A program made the position numbers and the translations under genes. Of a stretch of DNA of 64,000 bases, positions 35,848-46,974 are shown in pieces (within the stretch, counting starts at the first letter, position 1; each line of letters opens with the position of its first letter). Below the pieces are notes generated by a model. It did not search any database, had not been told where the DNA came from, and was given only the letters and a program-made list of their open reading frames with translations. Source of the DNA: Dasypus novemcinctus (taxonomy: Eukaryota > Chordata > Mammalia > Cingulata > Dasypodidae); NCBI RefSeq assembly GCF_030445035.2, contig NC_080690.1:31522796-31586795 (forward strand), in the 5' to 3' direction.

Positions 35848-36262
35848 GAAGTGGTTGTAGCTCAACTGATAGAGCATCTGCCTACCATATAGAGAGTCCA
35901 GGGTTCAATACCCAGGGCCTCCTGACCCGTGTGCTGAACTGGCCCATGTGCAGTACTGCCACATGCAAGGAATGCCATGCCATGCAGGGTGTCCCCCACA
36001 TAGGGGTGTCCCACATGCAAGGAGTGCACCAGCAAGGAGAGACACCCTGTGCAAAAAAAGCACGGCCTGCCCAGGAGTGGCACAGCACGCACAGAGATCT
36101 GACGCAGCCAGATAATGCAACAAAAAAAGTGAGTTTCCCAGTGCTGCATGACAAGAATGCAAGCAGACACAGAAGAACGCATAGCAAATGGACACAGAGA
36201 ACAGACAAAGGGGAGGAAGGGGAGAGAAATAAATAAAATAAATCTTTAAAAAAATAAAATAA
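35848..36262 (+). repeat. DAS-SINE, long form
   Basis: A box region 'gtggttgtagctcaactgat', B box 'ccagggttcaatacccag', then the long body with 'gcaaggagtgcaccagcaag', 'cctgcccaggagtggcacag', 'gatctgacgcagccagataa' and the tail 'agacacagaagaac...aaataaataaaataaatctttaaa'. Flanked by ATTATATATCTT (35836-35847) and TAATATATCTT (36264-36274). Minus frames of 106-126 codons across it are artefacts of the repeat. Confidence 0.9.
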
Positions 36263-36274
36263 GTAATATATCTT

Positions 36275-37500
36275 ATAGACAGCATAATGTTAGGTCTTAT
36301 TTTTATTTTTTCCTATCCATTATAAAACTATCTTTATTTGCAATTTTTGTCTATTAACAATTATTGTAATTATACTTATAATTGGATTTAAGTCTATATT
36401 TTTGTTTTTCTTACTGATTTCTTTGTTTCTACATTCTGTGTTTTTTTAATTCTCTTTTCCCTTTCCTAACTTCTTTAATGTTATTTGAAAATTTTTTAAT
36501 TGTTTTAATTTCTCTCTTAGATATTTAACTATATCCTGTTGCATGTTAATGGTGTGTCTAATAATTACCATAATATATCTTGAACTTTTCACAGTATACT
36601 TTGAATTAATATTGCAGCACTTAATGTAAAATATAGAAAACTTGTAACCATATAGGTGTATTTATCTCCATCCTTTATGCTCTAGTCCACATATGTATTA
36701 TGTCTACATACTTAAAAAAGTCCACAAGAAAGTGTTATAATTTAATTTTAATGGTCATACAAAATTTAAGGAAATTAAGAGGGAAAAAAGGCTTTTTATA
36801 TACCCTATTTACAATTGCCAGTGCTCTTCATTACTTTCTGATGATCTGATTGCAATTGGTATAATTTCCCTTCAATTTGAATACTTCCTTTAGCATATAT
36901 TTGAATGCAGGTCTGCTGACCAAAAAAAAAAATCCTTCTTTCTTTTTTTAAAAAAATGTCTTTATTTCACATTTATTCTTGAAGATTTACACTGGATAGA
37001 AAATTGTAGATTGGGGTTTTTTATCTTTTACCATTTTAAAATGCAGTTCCACAATTTTCTGATGTCCATAATTTTTGATAAATTATTCAAACTGTTTTTC
37101 CCCTTTATAAAATGTTTCATTTTTCTTTGGGTGCTTTCAATGTTTTTCACTATATCTTTGGTTTTCAGGAGTTTAACTATGGTATGCCTAAGGGTGGTTT
37201 TCTTCATGATTTTCCCTCTCAAAGTGTACTGAGCTCCTTGAATCCACAAATTTACAGCTCTTATTAAATTTGCAAAGACTTAAGTCATACTGTTTTTGTC
37301 AAGATGGTTTCACTGCAATTATATATTTTTCTTCAAATTAATGAGAATCTCAAAATTTGGTTGACTGTATTCTGTCCCTCTTAAAGTTTCTAAGATATGG
37401 GGTGAGTGGTTAAGGTACCCCATCTAAATTTTTTTATGTCCTTTGCTTTCATGTTTCAAAAAATCCAAAAAAAAAAGTATTTCACTCCAATTCATTTGTG
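36275..37500 (-). mobile_element. Old L1 5' region/ORF1-side, antisense
   Basis: The plus strand reads as reversed old L1: 'cttcctttagcatatatttg', 'gcaggtctgctgaccaaaaa', 'cacatttattcttgaagatt', 'gtggttttcttcatgatttt'. This T-rich type of sequence lies 5' of ORF2. Paired frames at 37011-37232 (+) and 37028-37249 (-) are repeat-derived. Confidence 0.6.
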
Positions 37501-37826
37501 CTCAATAGTAGCAACTTCTTTCTCAGCATTGTGGAATTGTTGTTTGTTTGATTGATTAGGTATCAGGAGAGAGATTGGGATATTTGGTTTTACTCTTCCA
37601 TTTTACCTGGAAATCTCCCTCTGAGACATATTGCATGGGTAAAAAAGTCTAAAAACATCTAAAATGTGCATCTATAAAAACACAAGTTTATGAGCGTATT
37701 TTTTATATATGCATAGTTATTATTTTTCTCAGGAAACGTTTAGTAAAAACTGTATAAGGATTAACTGAGGAGAGTATCTATGTCCAGGATGTGAAAGACA
37801 TTAGTTTTTCTTTTTGAACCCCTTTT

Positions 37827-38190
37827 TTTTTTTTTTTTTTTAAAGATTTATTTATTTATTTTAATTTCCCCCCCTCCCCTGGTTGTCTGTTCTTGGTGTC
37901 TATTTGCTGCGTCTTGTTTCTTTGTCCACTTCTGTTGTCGTCAGTGGCACGGGAAGTGTGGGCGGTGCCATTCCTGGGCAGGCTGCACTTTCTTTTCACG
38001 CTGGGCGGCTCTCCTCACGGGCACACTCCTTGCGCGTGGGGGGACACCCTTGCGTGGCACGGCACTCCTTGCGCGCATCAGCGCTGCGCATGGCCAGCTC
38101 CACACGGGTCAAGGAGGCCCGGGGTTTGAACCGCAGACCTCCCGTATGGTAGACGGACGCCCTAACCACTGGGCCAAAGTCCGTTTCCCC
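37827..38190 (-). repeat. DAS-SINE, long form, well preserved
   Basis: The copy is bracketed by the perfect 12-mer TGAACCCCTTTT (37815-37826 and 38191-38202). On the minus strand the A box TGGCCCAGTGG (plus 38166-38176) and B box GGTTCAAACC (plus 38123-38132) are intact. CpGs are abundant in the GC-rich body, and the tail runs through an AAATAAATAAATC-type motif to about 20 A. These points suggest a fairly recent insertion whose internal Pol III promoter may still be usable. Plus frames 37883-38152 and 37893-38129 are reversed SINE. Confidence 0.95.
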
Positions 38191-38204
38191 TGAACCCCTT
38201 TTGA

Positions 38205-38850
38205 ATTACCTATTTATTTATTGCCATGTGTGAGCTATTTTCATAATAAAAAGATAATTAAAATCAACAAGATTCTTACACAAAATAGGGTCCAAAATGC
38301 CTTATTTCCTGCCTAATAATACTTGACTACAAGAATTTGTCTAAGCCCAGAAGTTGGGAAAGGTAAGGTGGATGAATCCCAATTGGCTTAGGGTGAGTTC
38401 TAGAAAGCTGGAAGAATACTTGTCATTTGGGAAATGAGGTTTGAAAAACTGACAAAACTGGAAATCTTACCTTTTTTTTTAGAAAGCATCAAAATACTGA
38501 GCAATTGTAAAGTTCCCTTAGATGTTTCCACAGTATCTTTGATTTGCATCTGAGAACGATGGGGTTACAGAGAATATTTCTGAAACTTCTGACTCTTTTC
38601 AAGTAATATACTTTCTCTTTATAAGATAGAAATCTTTCCACCTGCATTAGACCTGTAAGCCATCTTTAATACAAGAGAGCCAAAATGCCTCATGGTTCTT
38701 CAAAGCCCAGGCAAATGTTAAAACAAAACAAAAAATCAGCTGGAATTAGAGATTTCATGAGATCAAAAACTCACGAGCTCTTAGAGAAACGCTGTTCAAA
38801 GCTGCTGTCTGTCTTGCTAGATTATGACTGTTTTTTTCAGTTTTGCATAA
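38205..38850. other. Unassigned DNA
   Basis: No repeat or gene recognised; the 88-codon plus frame at 38685-38951 runs into a MIR and has no family signature. Confidence 0.4.
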
Positions 38851-38854
38851 GCAC

Positions 38855-39060
38855 AGGTTTTGGGTTCCAATATCAACTCTATTACTTACAAGCATTATTG
38901 CTTATTGTTCATACTGTATATGAAAAATTACTTAACCTTCCTAAATCTTGATTTCTTTATCTATAAAAAAGAGAAATATTAGTTACAACTTCATTTGTGC
39001 TGAGAATAAAAACATAAAACAGGCATAGTTCCTCTCACAGAATAAACTGGTAATAAAAGA
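38855..39060 (-). repeat. MIR SINE, minus strand
   Basis: Reversed MIR: 'gttccaatatcaactctatt', 'aaaaattacttaaccttcct', 'cttgatttctttatctataa', then 'gtgctgagaataaaaacata'. Diverged. Confidence 0.55.
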
Positions 39061-39584
39061 AGTTATTACTGTAGTATTAATTTGATAAATCCTTCTTATA
39101 AGGGAAAATTACCTTGGTCTTAGGTATGTATTTGGTTCATATTTTCTTTCAAATCTGGAACAGGGCAAATGAGATGGTTCTAATTTAGGTTTGTCGACTC
39201 TATACTCCTACCACATTCATACTGAAGGAAATGTAGCAGATGACTGGTGGCTCATCTATCATGTGCCTCCACAGGGAAAGGCCAGAGATTTGGTGATTGT
39301 TAAAACTAAGCCTCATATCCAATGCTTCAGCAGTAGACATTGATGCCATGATGCTCTGTTACTTAAAACAGCTCCAGACAGCTTTTAGTTTCCTCACCAA
39401 ATGTTTAATAGCTTTGGGAACTATACACCCTGCACAGGCCAAATTGCAGTATTTTGTTCTCCTGTCCATATGAGTAGACTCCTACTTGCCAGGTCATATA
39501 TGAGACATGATACCAATAGCCTAATGTTATGGAGAAAGGAAATTATAATTTATTAAGTACTAAATAAATTACTGAATATAATTT

Positions 39585-39755
39585 ATTGTGCCAATATATT
39601 ATACATGTGTCATCTCATTTAGTTTTCATAAGAATACTTTAAGGGACAAATTATAGACCATATTGTAGAGAAGAGGCAACGATGTTGAGAATGGTTACGC
39701 TCACTGACACACAGATGAATAGTATCAGGACAGAGACTCAATCCCAAATTTACTT
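39585..39755 (+). repeat. MIR SINE
   Basis: 'gtgtcatctcatttagtttt', 'agagaagaggcaacgatgtt', 'ctcactgacacacagatgaa', 'gacagagactcaatcccaaa' follow the MIR order. Confidence 0.65.
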
Positions 39756-39764
39756 GGTGCCCAT

Positions 39765-41095
39765 GTTTTTGTTCTCTCTGCTATATGTGCAGAGAAGATT
39801 TACCTGGATTTGAACCTATTCCCAATCATACCTAGCATAACTTATGAGATAAGATAGACAAAGCATTTAATTTTCTTCCTTGCATTTGGCAAGGGCTGAA
39901 GTCATCACACTCTTTGTTGGTTCATGTCACTTTCTCTGGACATTTTTGTCAATCAATAACATATCTTTGCAAGCTACAAAATTAGAGCTCTTCACTGATT
40001 GACTTGGTGTTACCAAAGCTCAAAATATAATAATAGCAAAAAAACATGTTAATTAGACCATTTGCAAAGGGATATGATTATCCAGATCTTCTAGAAATGT
40101 AATTGCGGAAGCAGATGCCACACAGTTAATGATTAACAGTGCCTTTGCTCATCGGCAATTATTTTTTTCTCCCTGGAAACATGCTGATTAGCCAAAGACA
40201 CTCAGAGTTTGGCTCCCACATAGAGAGTCGGGTCACCAGCCAAGTTTCATGGCAACTCTGTAAATAACAATATGTCCCATAGACCAGATTCTTAGCCTGC
40301 AGGCACCATTATATCACGTCTCCCAACCCCGTGCATTGGCAACTGCCCATAGACTTAGATCTTGGAAAAAAACTCAGTTGGAATTGGAAAGAAATCTTGG
40401 CTTTGCTCAACTACTACTTCAAATAAGTGAGCAAGGCTGTTTGAGAACTATATTTTATGTAGCCAAAGAATCTCTAGTACTCTGTTACAATTGGTAAGTA
40501 TTAGAAAGGAATGGACAAAGTTTCAGCATGGCAGATCACTGTTAGAAGTCAGCGATTCTGTGGATAACCTTCTGATATTTACTAAGCCTCTCTCACACTT
40601 AGATACCACCTCTGGACAAAGGGGCAATAGTAGCCAAAAATATGGTTGTTTTGGAAGAGTATTACTAATATATGAATATGCGTAGTAGCTCAGTCTGGGG
40701 CATATTTGTGTAAAATTAATTTCTTTTAAATCGAGATAATGGATTCCTGTTTTAAGCCCCAATTGCGGTTTTCAGAAGATGCAGGCAATCAGAATTCTAA
40801 GACTTAAGCTGACTTTGAAAGTTCCATACTCATTCCATCATGTCTTGACTGTGTCCTCTGCCTACTCTCCTCACATGTCTGTTGGATTTCATTCACCCAT
40901 ATGTCACATATTTAGAAAGTGCTTCACATATTTCAGGTATGGCGCTAGGCATTACTTTCACACTTCCTCCTAAGGCCAACTAGCTTAAATGCAGACAGCC
41001 TTGTTGCATTCTGGGACTGACTGAACATCTTCAAAAATAAACAAACAAACAAAAAAAAACCCAAAATCCTATTATTGTATGAAAGTGCAGTCTAT
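39765..41095. other. Unassigned, non-repeat-looking DNA
   Basis: Little of this stretch looks like a repeat. It has balanced composition and includes the perfect HNF1-type palindrome annotated below. Frames at 40491-40685, 40523-40762 and 40779-40973 have no signature. It is the best candidate in the window for constrained non-coding DNA. Confidence 0.4.
40125..40137. promoter_or_regulatory. Perfect HNF1-type palindromic site (predicted)
   Basis: GTTAATGATTAAC equals the GTTAATNATTAAC consensus bound by HNF1A/HNF1B dimers. A C/EBP-like 'attgcggaa' lies just upstream (about 40101-40109). The surrounding 300 bases are not obviously repeat-derived. Binding is inferred from the motif only. Confidence 0.45.
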
Positions 41096-41099
41096 ATTA

Positions 41100-41225
41100 A
41101 TGAGGAGACTTAACTCCTGATATTGTTTTACATATAAGGAAACTAAGGATAAAAGATGCTAAATAATTTTCTGAGGCTCCCACACTGGTCTGGGTCAGAA
41201 TTTGGACACGACTCTAGTTTTCCTG
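41100..41225 (+). repeat. MIR SINE fragment
   Basis: 'acatataaggaaactaagga', 'taattttctgaggctcccac' and 'gtcagaatttggacacgact' follow the MIR core and 3' order. Confidence 0.6.
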
Positions 41226-41516
41226 ACTCCAATTTTGTTACTTATGAAATGTTATGGAAAGTAGAAGATCATTTACTATTTTGTCCATCGAAAGATATAT
41301 ATAAGGGGGTTAGTAGCAGCTATCTGTGCCACATTTTTCTTTCTCCATTCAATAATAATCAAGTAGGAAAAAAGAGCAAATCTTAAAGTATTCAAATCTT
41401 CTTCCAAAAGGACTGAATCGAAAGACTGAATCTCCAATCTTTTGAGACCCTATCCAACTATCTTAAGTGGTATGTGTAAATAAAATTCCAATATAAAAGC
41501 TCCATAATGTCTCTTT

Positions 41517-43258
41517 TATTTCTTAATATATGCTTTACTTTTTATTTTTAAAAAATACTTACATTACATAAATGTTACATTAAAAATATAGGAGATTTCC
41601 ATATGCCCCACTCCCTACACCTCCCACATTTTCCCATATTAACAACATCCTTCTTTAGTGTGGTACATTCGTTACATTTGATGAACACATTTTGGAGCAT
41701 TACCACTAAACCTAGATTATAGTTTACACTCTCTCCCACACAATTTTGTAGGTTATGGCAAGATATATAATGGCATTCAGGGACAATTCCCAAGTCCCAA
41801 AAATGCCCCCATATTATACCTGTTTTTCCCTCTCCTTGCCCTTAAAACCTCCAGTGGTCACTGCCTCCACATCAATGATATAAATTCTTATATTGCTAGA
41901 ATCACAATAAGTCTATAGTAAAATATCAGTAAGTCTATTTTAGTCCATAGTTCCTTCCCCAATCCTGAGGATTCTGCAATGGTGATGCCCACTCCACCTC
42001 TAATTGAGAGGGGACTTCGATCCCATCAGGCAGATAGATGGGACTCTCTTGCTTGTAGTTGTAGACTCTCTCAGTTCCTTGGGATGGTTGTTGTCCATCA
42101 TCATCTCCTTGTTAGTTGTCCTTGGTGAGTCTAATGAAATGAAGGGTAGGTGTTGCAACTCTGTTGAGATTCAGGCCCAGCTGGTACATGGGTAGTCCAA
42201 AGATTTAAGGCTCTTGGATATATACCCATCAACCCTAGAACTAATTATAGGTTCAAACAGAAGGGGCAGAAGAGCCATGTTTAGGGAAACCACAACTGAG
42301 TCCAACTCTGTCACACTGGGGAGTCTAAATTCCAAAGTAGGGCTCACTGGGAAGGCACAAAACACCTGAGCTATCTGCCCTGACTATAGTATCTGGATGT
42401 CTCCAGAGCCCTCAGGAGCACCACTATTTGAGATAGTATTTACTTTGGCAGTCAATGAGATCCTGCTGAGATGTGCATAAGCATAATCTCTGGAATGACC
42501 TCCCAACTTACTTTGAAGTCTCTTAGCCATAAAAATTTACTTGTCTTTACCTTTTCCCCCTTTTGGTCAAGGTTCTTCTCCAGTTGCAATGCTAGTTGAT
42601 GCTTGGTAGTAATCCTTCAGTGCCAGGGAGGCTCATCCCTGGGAGTCATGTCCCACACTGGGGGGAAGGTAATGCATTTACATTCTGAGTTTGGCTTAGA
42701 GAGAGGCCACATTTGAATAAAAAGGAGGCTCTCAGGAGGTAACACTTAGGCACCCTATAAAACTAGACCAAGTTTCAATTTCAAAAGTAAAGATTCATAA
42801 GTGCATTCATCAATATCAAGGACCCATCAGTGGACCATCCTCCTTCATTAGTCATTGCCCTGTACTCAGGGGATTTTTGCTGTTCCATTAGAGAATGTGG
42901 CAGACCTCCCCAGGATGGGAATTTGGTATCCTTTTGATTATTGTGTGGATCGCCACCCACCGTGACAATGCCCTATGAACACTTGAGCACATTTATATGC
43001 CTTATATATATATATCCCAGGTGAACCTCCTCCCATGTATCCCCCATCACTGACACCCTGCACCAATAATCCTCCCCTGTCATAGTTGTAACCCCTCTGT
43101 GATGCCAAACTTCTTCAAAAATGACGCCAAATACAATCAATAAGAAAATGAAATACTGGTGATAGTTGTAAAACTAAGAAAATACAACAAAATTTTAAAA
43201 ATTAAAAATAAAAAAAAATTAGAATTATAAAAATAATGAAATTTTTAAAAAAATTTTC
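41517..43258 (-). mobile_element. 1.74-kb non-coding L1-type retroelement
   Basis: The element lies between perfect 15-mers CCATAATGTCTCTTT (41502-41516 and 43259-43273), the mark of target-primed insertion. On the minus strand it starts with an A/T-rich head (43140-43258), runs through about 1.5 kb without a long frame, and ends with 'ggagtggggcatatgg', 'ttaatgtaacatt' and an A-rich tail. Its 3' end matches the 27817-28112 insertion on the plus strand. No ORF2 or ORF1 signature is visible. It may be the long 3' UTR of a xenarthran L1 subfamily or a separate non-autonomous element using L1 machinery. Short frames (41575-41793, 42004-42195, 42171-42365) carry no domain. Confidence 0.75.
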
Positions 43259-43274
43259 CCATAATGTCTCTTTA

Positions 43275-44300
43275 TCTGAAAATTCTTCTACAGCAGAAGG
43301 TTTCACTTTATATGAGATTTAAGTCTCCCACAGACATTTTGTTTAAAATCAGGAGGTTAAACTCTGATAAAAGTACCATTTGCCAATTGTTTGCAAAAGA
43401 CTGATCATTTTCCAGGGAACTCTATTCTGCTAAGGATTAAAATTCATACCTGAATTATGCATAAGTCCACTGGCCAATCACCTGGGTTAATTGTTCTCCA
43501 GTACACACCTCCAAACCCAACATCTGAGTTCCAAACCACACTTCAGATGATTGCTGTATAGTACCCCACAGGGTCCCATAGTACAAAACTGAAGGGGTCA
43601 CCTTTTTTAAACAATTTAGGAACTCCTGACTTCCTCATTCAACAATGGAAAATTACCAGATTCAAGTCCAAAATTGCAATGCATGTAATAAGTCTGTGCA
43701 TGGAAGAGTCAATCTGTTATCAAATGTTATCACTTTTACTTCCATAATCTTCTCCTACTTGTTTCCCCTTAGTGCCTCTATATTTCCTATTAAGTCTAAA
43801 ATAGTCTAGTTTAACAAGAAGAGAATCTGTGTCCCAGCCTTCTGTTTCTCTTTTTCCAGTCCAACATAAGTATTAAGAAGATTACTCTTCTTAAAGGACT
43901 GATTTGGTCCTGTCTCTGTCAAAAATACTTTGTATTTTTCAGGTGTCTACCAAAAAAAAAAAAAAAAAAATTCAGCAGCCTATGCTATTGTCGGAAAGAG
44001 AACAGTCATATTTCCAACCTTTCCATCCAAACCAAATTCCTTGCTATTCCTCATATCCACCAAGTGCTTTCCCAAGTCCATAGCACTGCTCTAGGATGGA
44101 GTCCTTTTTATCTCAAGTTTCTAACTCATATTCATTCTTCCAGACCCATAATTAAGAGAAAGTTTCCAAACTAGGGGTTCCAGGCCTCTTACCTACTTCC
44201 CACTCCCAAGCTGAAAATAATGTCATCCAAATCAAAACTCCCAGTCTCCTTTTCTTCCAATCAGTGAATTCATTTATTAATAGAATAGCTTTTTATGCAT
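43275..44300. other. Unassigned DNA
   Basis: No gene or named repeat. A run of about 20 A at 43950-43970 may be an old retroelement tail. Confidence 0.4.
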
Positions 44301-44304
44301 GTGA

Positions 44305-44445
44305 ATCCTCTCCTTAAACACTTTTTCTAGACTTGAGAGTAGGAAGTATGAACTATATTTTTCTTACTTTCCTACCTCCTCTTGCCCAGTACATAGCCTG
44401 GATCATAAAATACGCTCAAATTATATGTAATTAAATGATACTAAC
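44305..44445 (+). repeat. L2 LINE 3' end
   Basis: 'tctagacttgagagtaggaa', 'gaactatatttttcttactt', 'cttgcccagtacatagcctg' and 'aaatacgctcaaattatatg' match the L2 3' tip in order. Confidence 0.55.
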
Positions 44446-44459
44446 AACAATTGATACAA

Positions 44460-44665
44460 ATAATAGCTTACATTTATTATTTTCCCACTGTATGTAGATA
44501 CAGAATCATTTCATTGTATCCGACTGACACTTTATGAAGTAAAGGCTATTATTATCCCCATTTTAAAGGTTAGAAAACTGAATATTAGAGAGCTCAAATA
44601 TTTGACCATAAGTAAGCATATGACAATGAAACATCTGCTTTTTTCATTCCATTCCACTGCCTTGC
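44460..44665 (+). repeat. MIR SINE
   Basis: 'aatagcttacatttattatt', 'aggctattattatccccatt', 'ttaaaggttagaaaactgaa' and 'agagagctcaaatatttgac' are in MIR order with moderate divergence. Confidence 0.8.
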
Positions 44666-44669
44666 TATG

Positions 44670-45150
44670 ATAGAATTTAAAACCCAGCCAAGATAGCAAT
44701 TTTTAAAACTCCCCAGCAGAGCTGCCTTTAAGTCATAGGGTTCCTTCTTCTGAGGCAAAAAGGACAGAGAATATGTCCTTTGTCAAAGCCACTCTGTTAC
44801 CTGTGGAGAGCAAACCCACACAGGACGAAAGCAGCAGCCTTTTCGATCATTTTATTTCACTTCTCACAATTGATGGTTTCTCTTAAATTTGTATAAAAGC
44901 TCAACATACAAACATATGTTTCCCATACAAAGATACAGATAACTAGAGTTAACAGAGAGCTATTACGTGACCTTTTCAATCCCAAGACCTTGTCTAAAAA
45001 CTGCCTCAAAGAAGTCTGCTCTCGAGATAGGTGGTATTTTCTTAAAACAGAAAAGAGGCTGGATATTTTAAAATGAATCTCATTTCTCAAAAACAATCTA
45101 AGCGGCTTTCTTTAAGAAAAGAAAGAAAGGAAAAAGCAAACAATTTGTTT
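44670..45150. other. Unassigned DNA
   Basis: Nothing recognised; the minus frame at 44857-45096 has no family signature. Confidence 0.4.
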
Positions 45151-45154
45151 TCGT

Positions 45155-45583
45155 TCCCTAAGATTCTTAAAGCAATACCATGAAATAGTTTGGCTTAAGC
45201 AATAGGAATTTTATTTGCTTATGGTTAGAGTCCAGGAAAATGTCCAAATCAAGGCATCATCAAGGAAATGCTTTCTTCCCAAAAACCAGGCACCAATGAG
45301 CCTTGGCTCCTCTGCCACATGGCAAGGCACATGGCGTCATCTGCTGGTCTCTCACTTCTCTTCCTGGTTTTTTTTATTTCAGCTTCTTGCTTCCTGTGGT
45401 TTTTTCTCCTTGTCTGAATTTCATTCTGTTATAAAAGTCTCCAGTAATAGGATTAAGATTCATTCTGATTAGGTGGGTAATACCTTAACTGATATAGCCT
45501 CATCAAAATATTCTATTTACAAATGGGTTTACACCCATAAGAATAGATTCTATATAACATGTTTTTCTGGGGTACATATAGCA
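45155..45583 (-). mobile_element. MaLR-type LTR, minus strand
   Basis: Reversed, it starts 'atgtaccccagaaaaacatg' and ends like the other copies ('catttctggta'-type block, here decayed). Parts such as 'acatggcaaggcacatggcg' and 'cagtaataggattaagattc' are shared with 21407-21868. The plus frame at 45215-45472 is reversed LTR. No target duplication seen. Confidence 0.65.
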
Positions 45584-45589
45584 GGAGTT

Positions 45590-46730
45590 TCTGTTACATG
45601 GTATGATCGTAAGAGAATTTTCCAACATTAAAGTGAAATTGCAGTGTGTAGTTGACTATGACAAAGAGAATAAGTCCAATGCTGTAAGCTTCCCAGTGTG
45701 CACATTGTGGCTGTAAAGGAAAATTTCCACCTTTAAGTTTATAAAAATGTTTCCACTATCTATTATATCTTTAAGTCTCCAAAAGTCAGGTACATATTTT
45801 TAAAAATATTTAGAGAGACTTTTTCAACATACTTATCTGCAATTCAATAAAATTTATGCATCGCCATGGGTTTAATGACATCATTTTAAATTTCATATAA
45901 AAAGTAAAGGATAAATAGGCTGGGATATCATGTGACTATCATTCCTAGGAATGTTTCAGGAGAAAACTATGTATCCATTCATTCAAACATTTAGTGATTA
46001 TATGGATACTTGAAGCTAAGAATACAAAAAAGAAGTGCTGAGGCTGTCCTAAAAGATACCACATAGGTGAAGAAGGCAGGCTTGAAAAGGCAGCACTGTG
46101 ATTGTGTCTTGTAAACGTTGAAAATAATAGAGGAGCACAGTGCTTCTACCTCTCACGTCCAATAGCTAAGCTCTTTGATAAGGTGAATTGCTTTGAAACT
46201 GACCAACTTTCAGGTAAACATTCAATATTTATGGAAGTAAGGTGGTAATCACCACCTTTATAAAAATGAGAATATGAAATAAGAAATATGAAGCATGGTC
46301 TTAAAATGGAAAATAGCTTTTAAACAGTACATATCCCCTGCCACATGGAATTCTTAAAATAAAAATATTTTAAAATCGGATTGAAGGTTTGCTTGCTATG
46401 GGCAGTCTGTTCTCATTCTTGAGTCGCAGGGTAAAGAATATAAGAATCATCCCTATCTAGATTTTCTGTTTTGAAATACCTATTAGAACCCTTACATTTG
46501 AATTGATTTCAAGGTTTGTTTTAGATAACTGCACCAAGTAATAAATGAATGGCTAGTGTAAAAATTAGTGATACTTCATAAATTCTGTTAATTAATGCAA
46601 GCTATCTGTAATAAGCTTATTACATTTCTTATTTGGGGTCTGTTGTTTTCCCAGTTACAAATTATTAGTGTAACCTTGGTATTTAAGATGGTCAGTTCAC
46701 TGGTTTCATCTTTATTCTGCTGTAGGAGTT
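45590..46730. other. Unassigned AT-rich DNA
   Basis: No gene or named repeat recognised. Confidence 0.4.
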
Positions 46731-46748
46731 TGTGAATAAGGTATTTTT

Positions 46749-46957
46749 AAACAAATCAATTCTATTGATACATATTAATAAAGCATAAATCCATCCAAAG
46801 TGTATAATCAATGGTATTCAGTATAATCACATATTTGGGCATTCATCACTTCAATCATTCTTAGAGCACTTTCATTATTCCGATAATAATAATAAACAAA
46901 AAACAAGCTCATCACCATTCAGTCTCTCTTTGCTTCCCCTGATGTACACAGCTGCTT
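46749..46957 (-). mobile_element. Short 5'-truncated L1, minus strand
   Basis: A 209-bp L1 3' tip bounded by the perfect 15-mer GAATAAGGTATTTTT (46734-46748 and 46958-46972). The plus strand shows reversed L1 3' sequence ('atccatccaaagtgtataat', 'gcattcatcacttcaatcat'), parallel to the 3' end of the L1 at 53907. No long A tail remains. Confidence 0.85.
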
Positions 46958-46974
46958 GAATAAGGTATTTTTGA

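Noticed and set aside
35778..36285. Overlapping frames of 106-152 codons on both strands
   Set aside because: All lie on the DAS-SINE at 35848-36262; open frames on both strands are a side effect of its composition.
37827..38190. Functional tRNA gene in the SINE head
   Set aside because: A and B boxes are present but the acceptor and anticodon arms do not form a standard tRNA, and it is followed by the SINE body and A tail.
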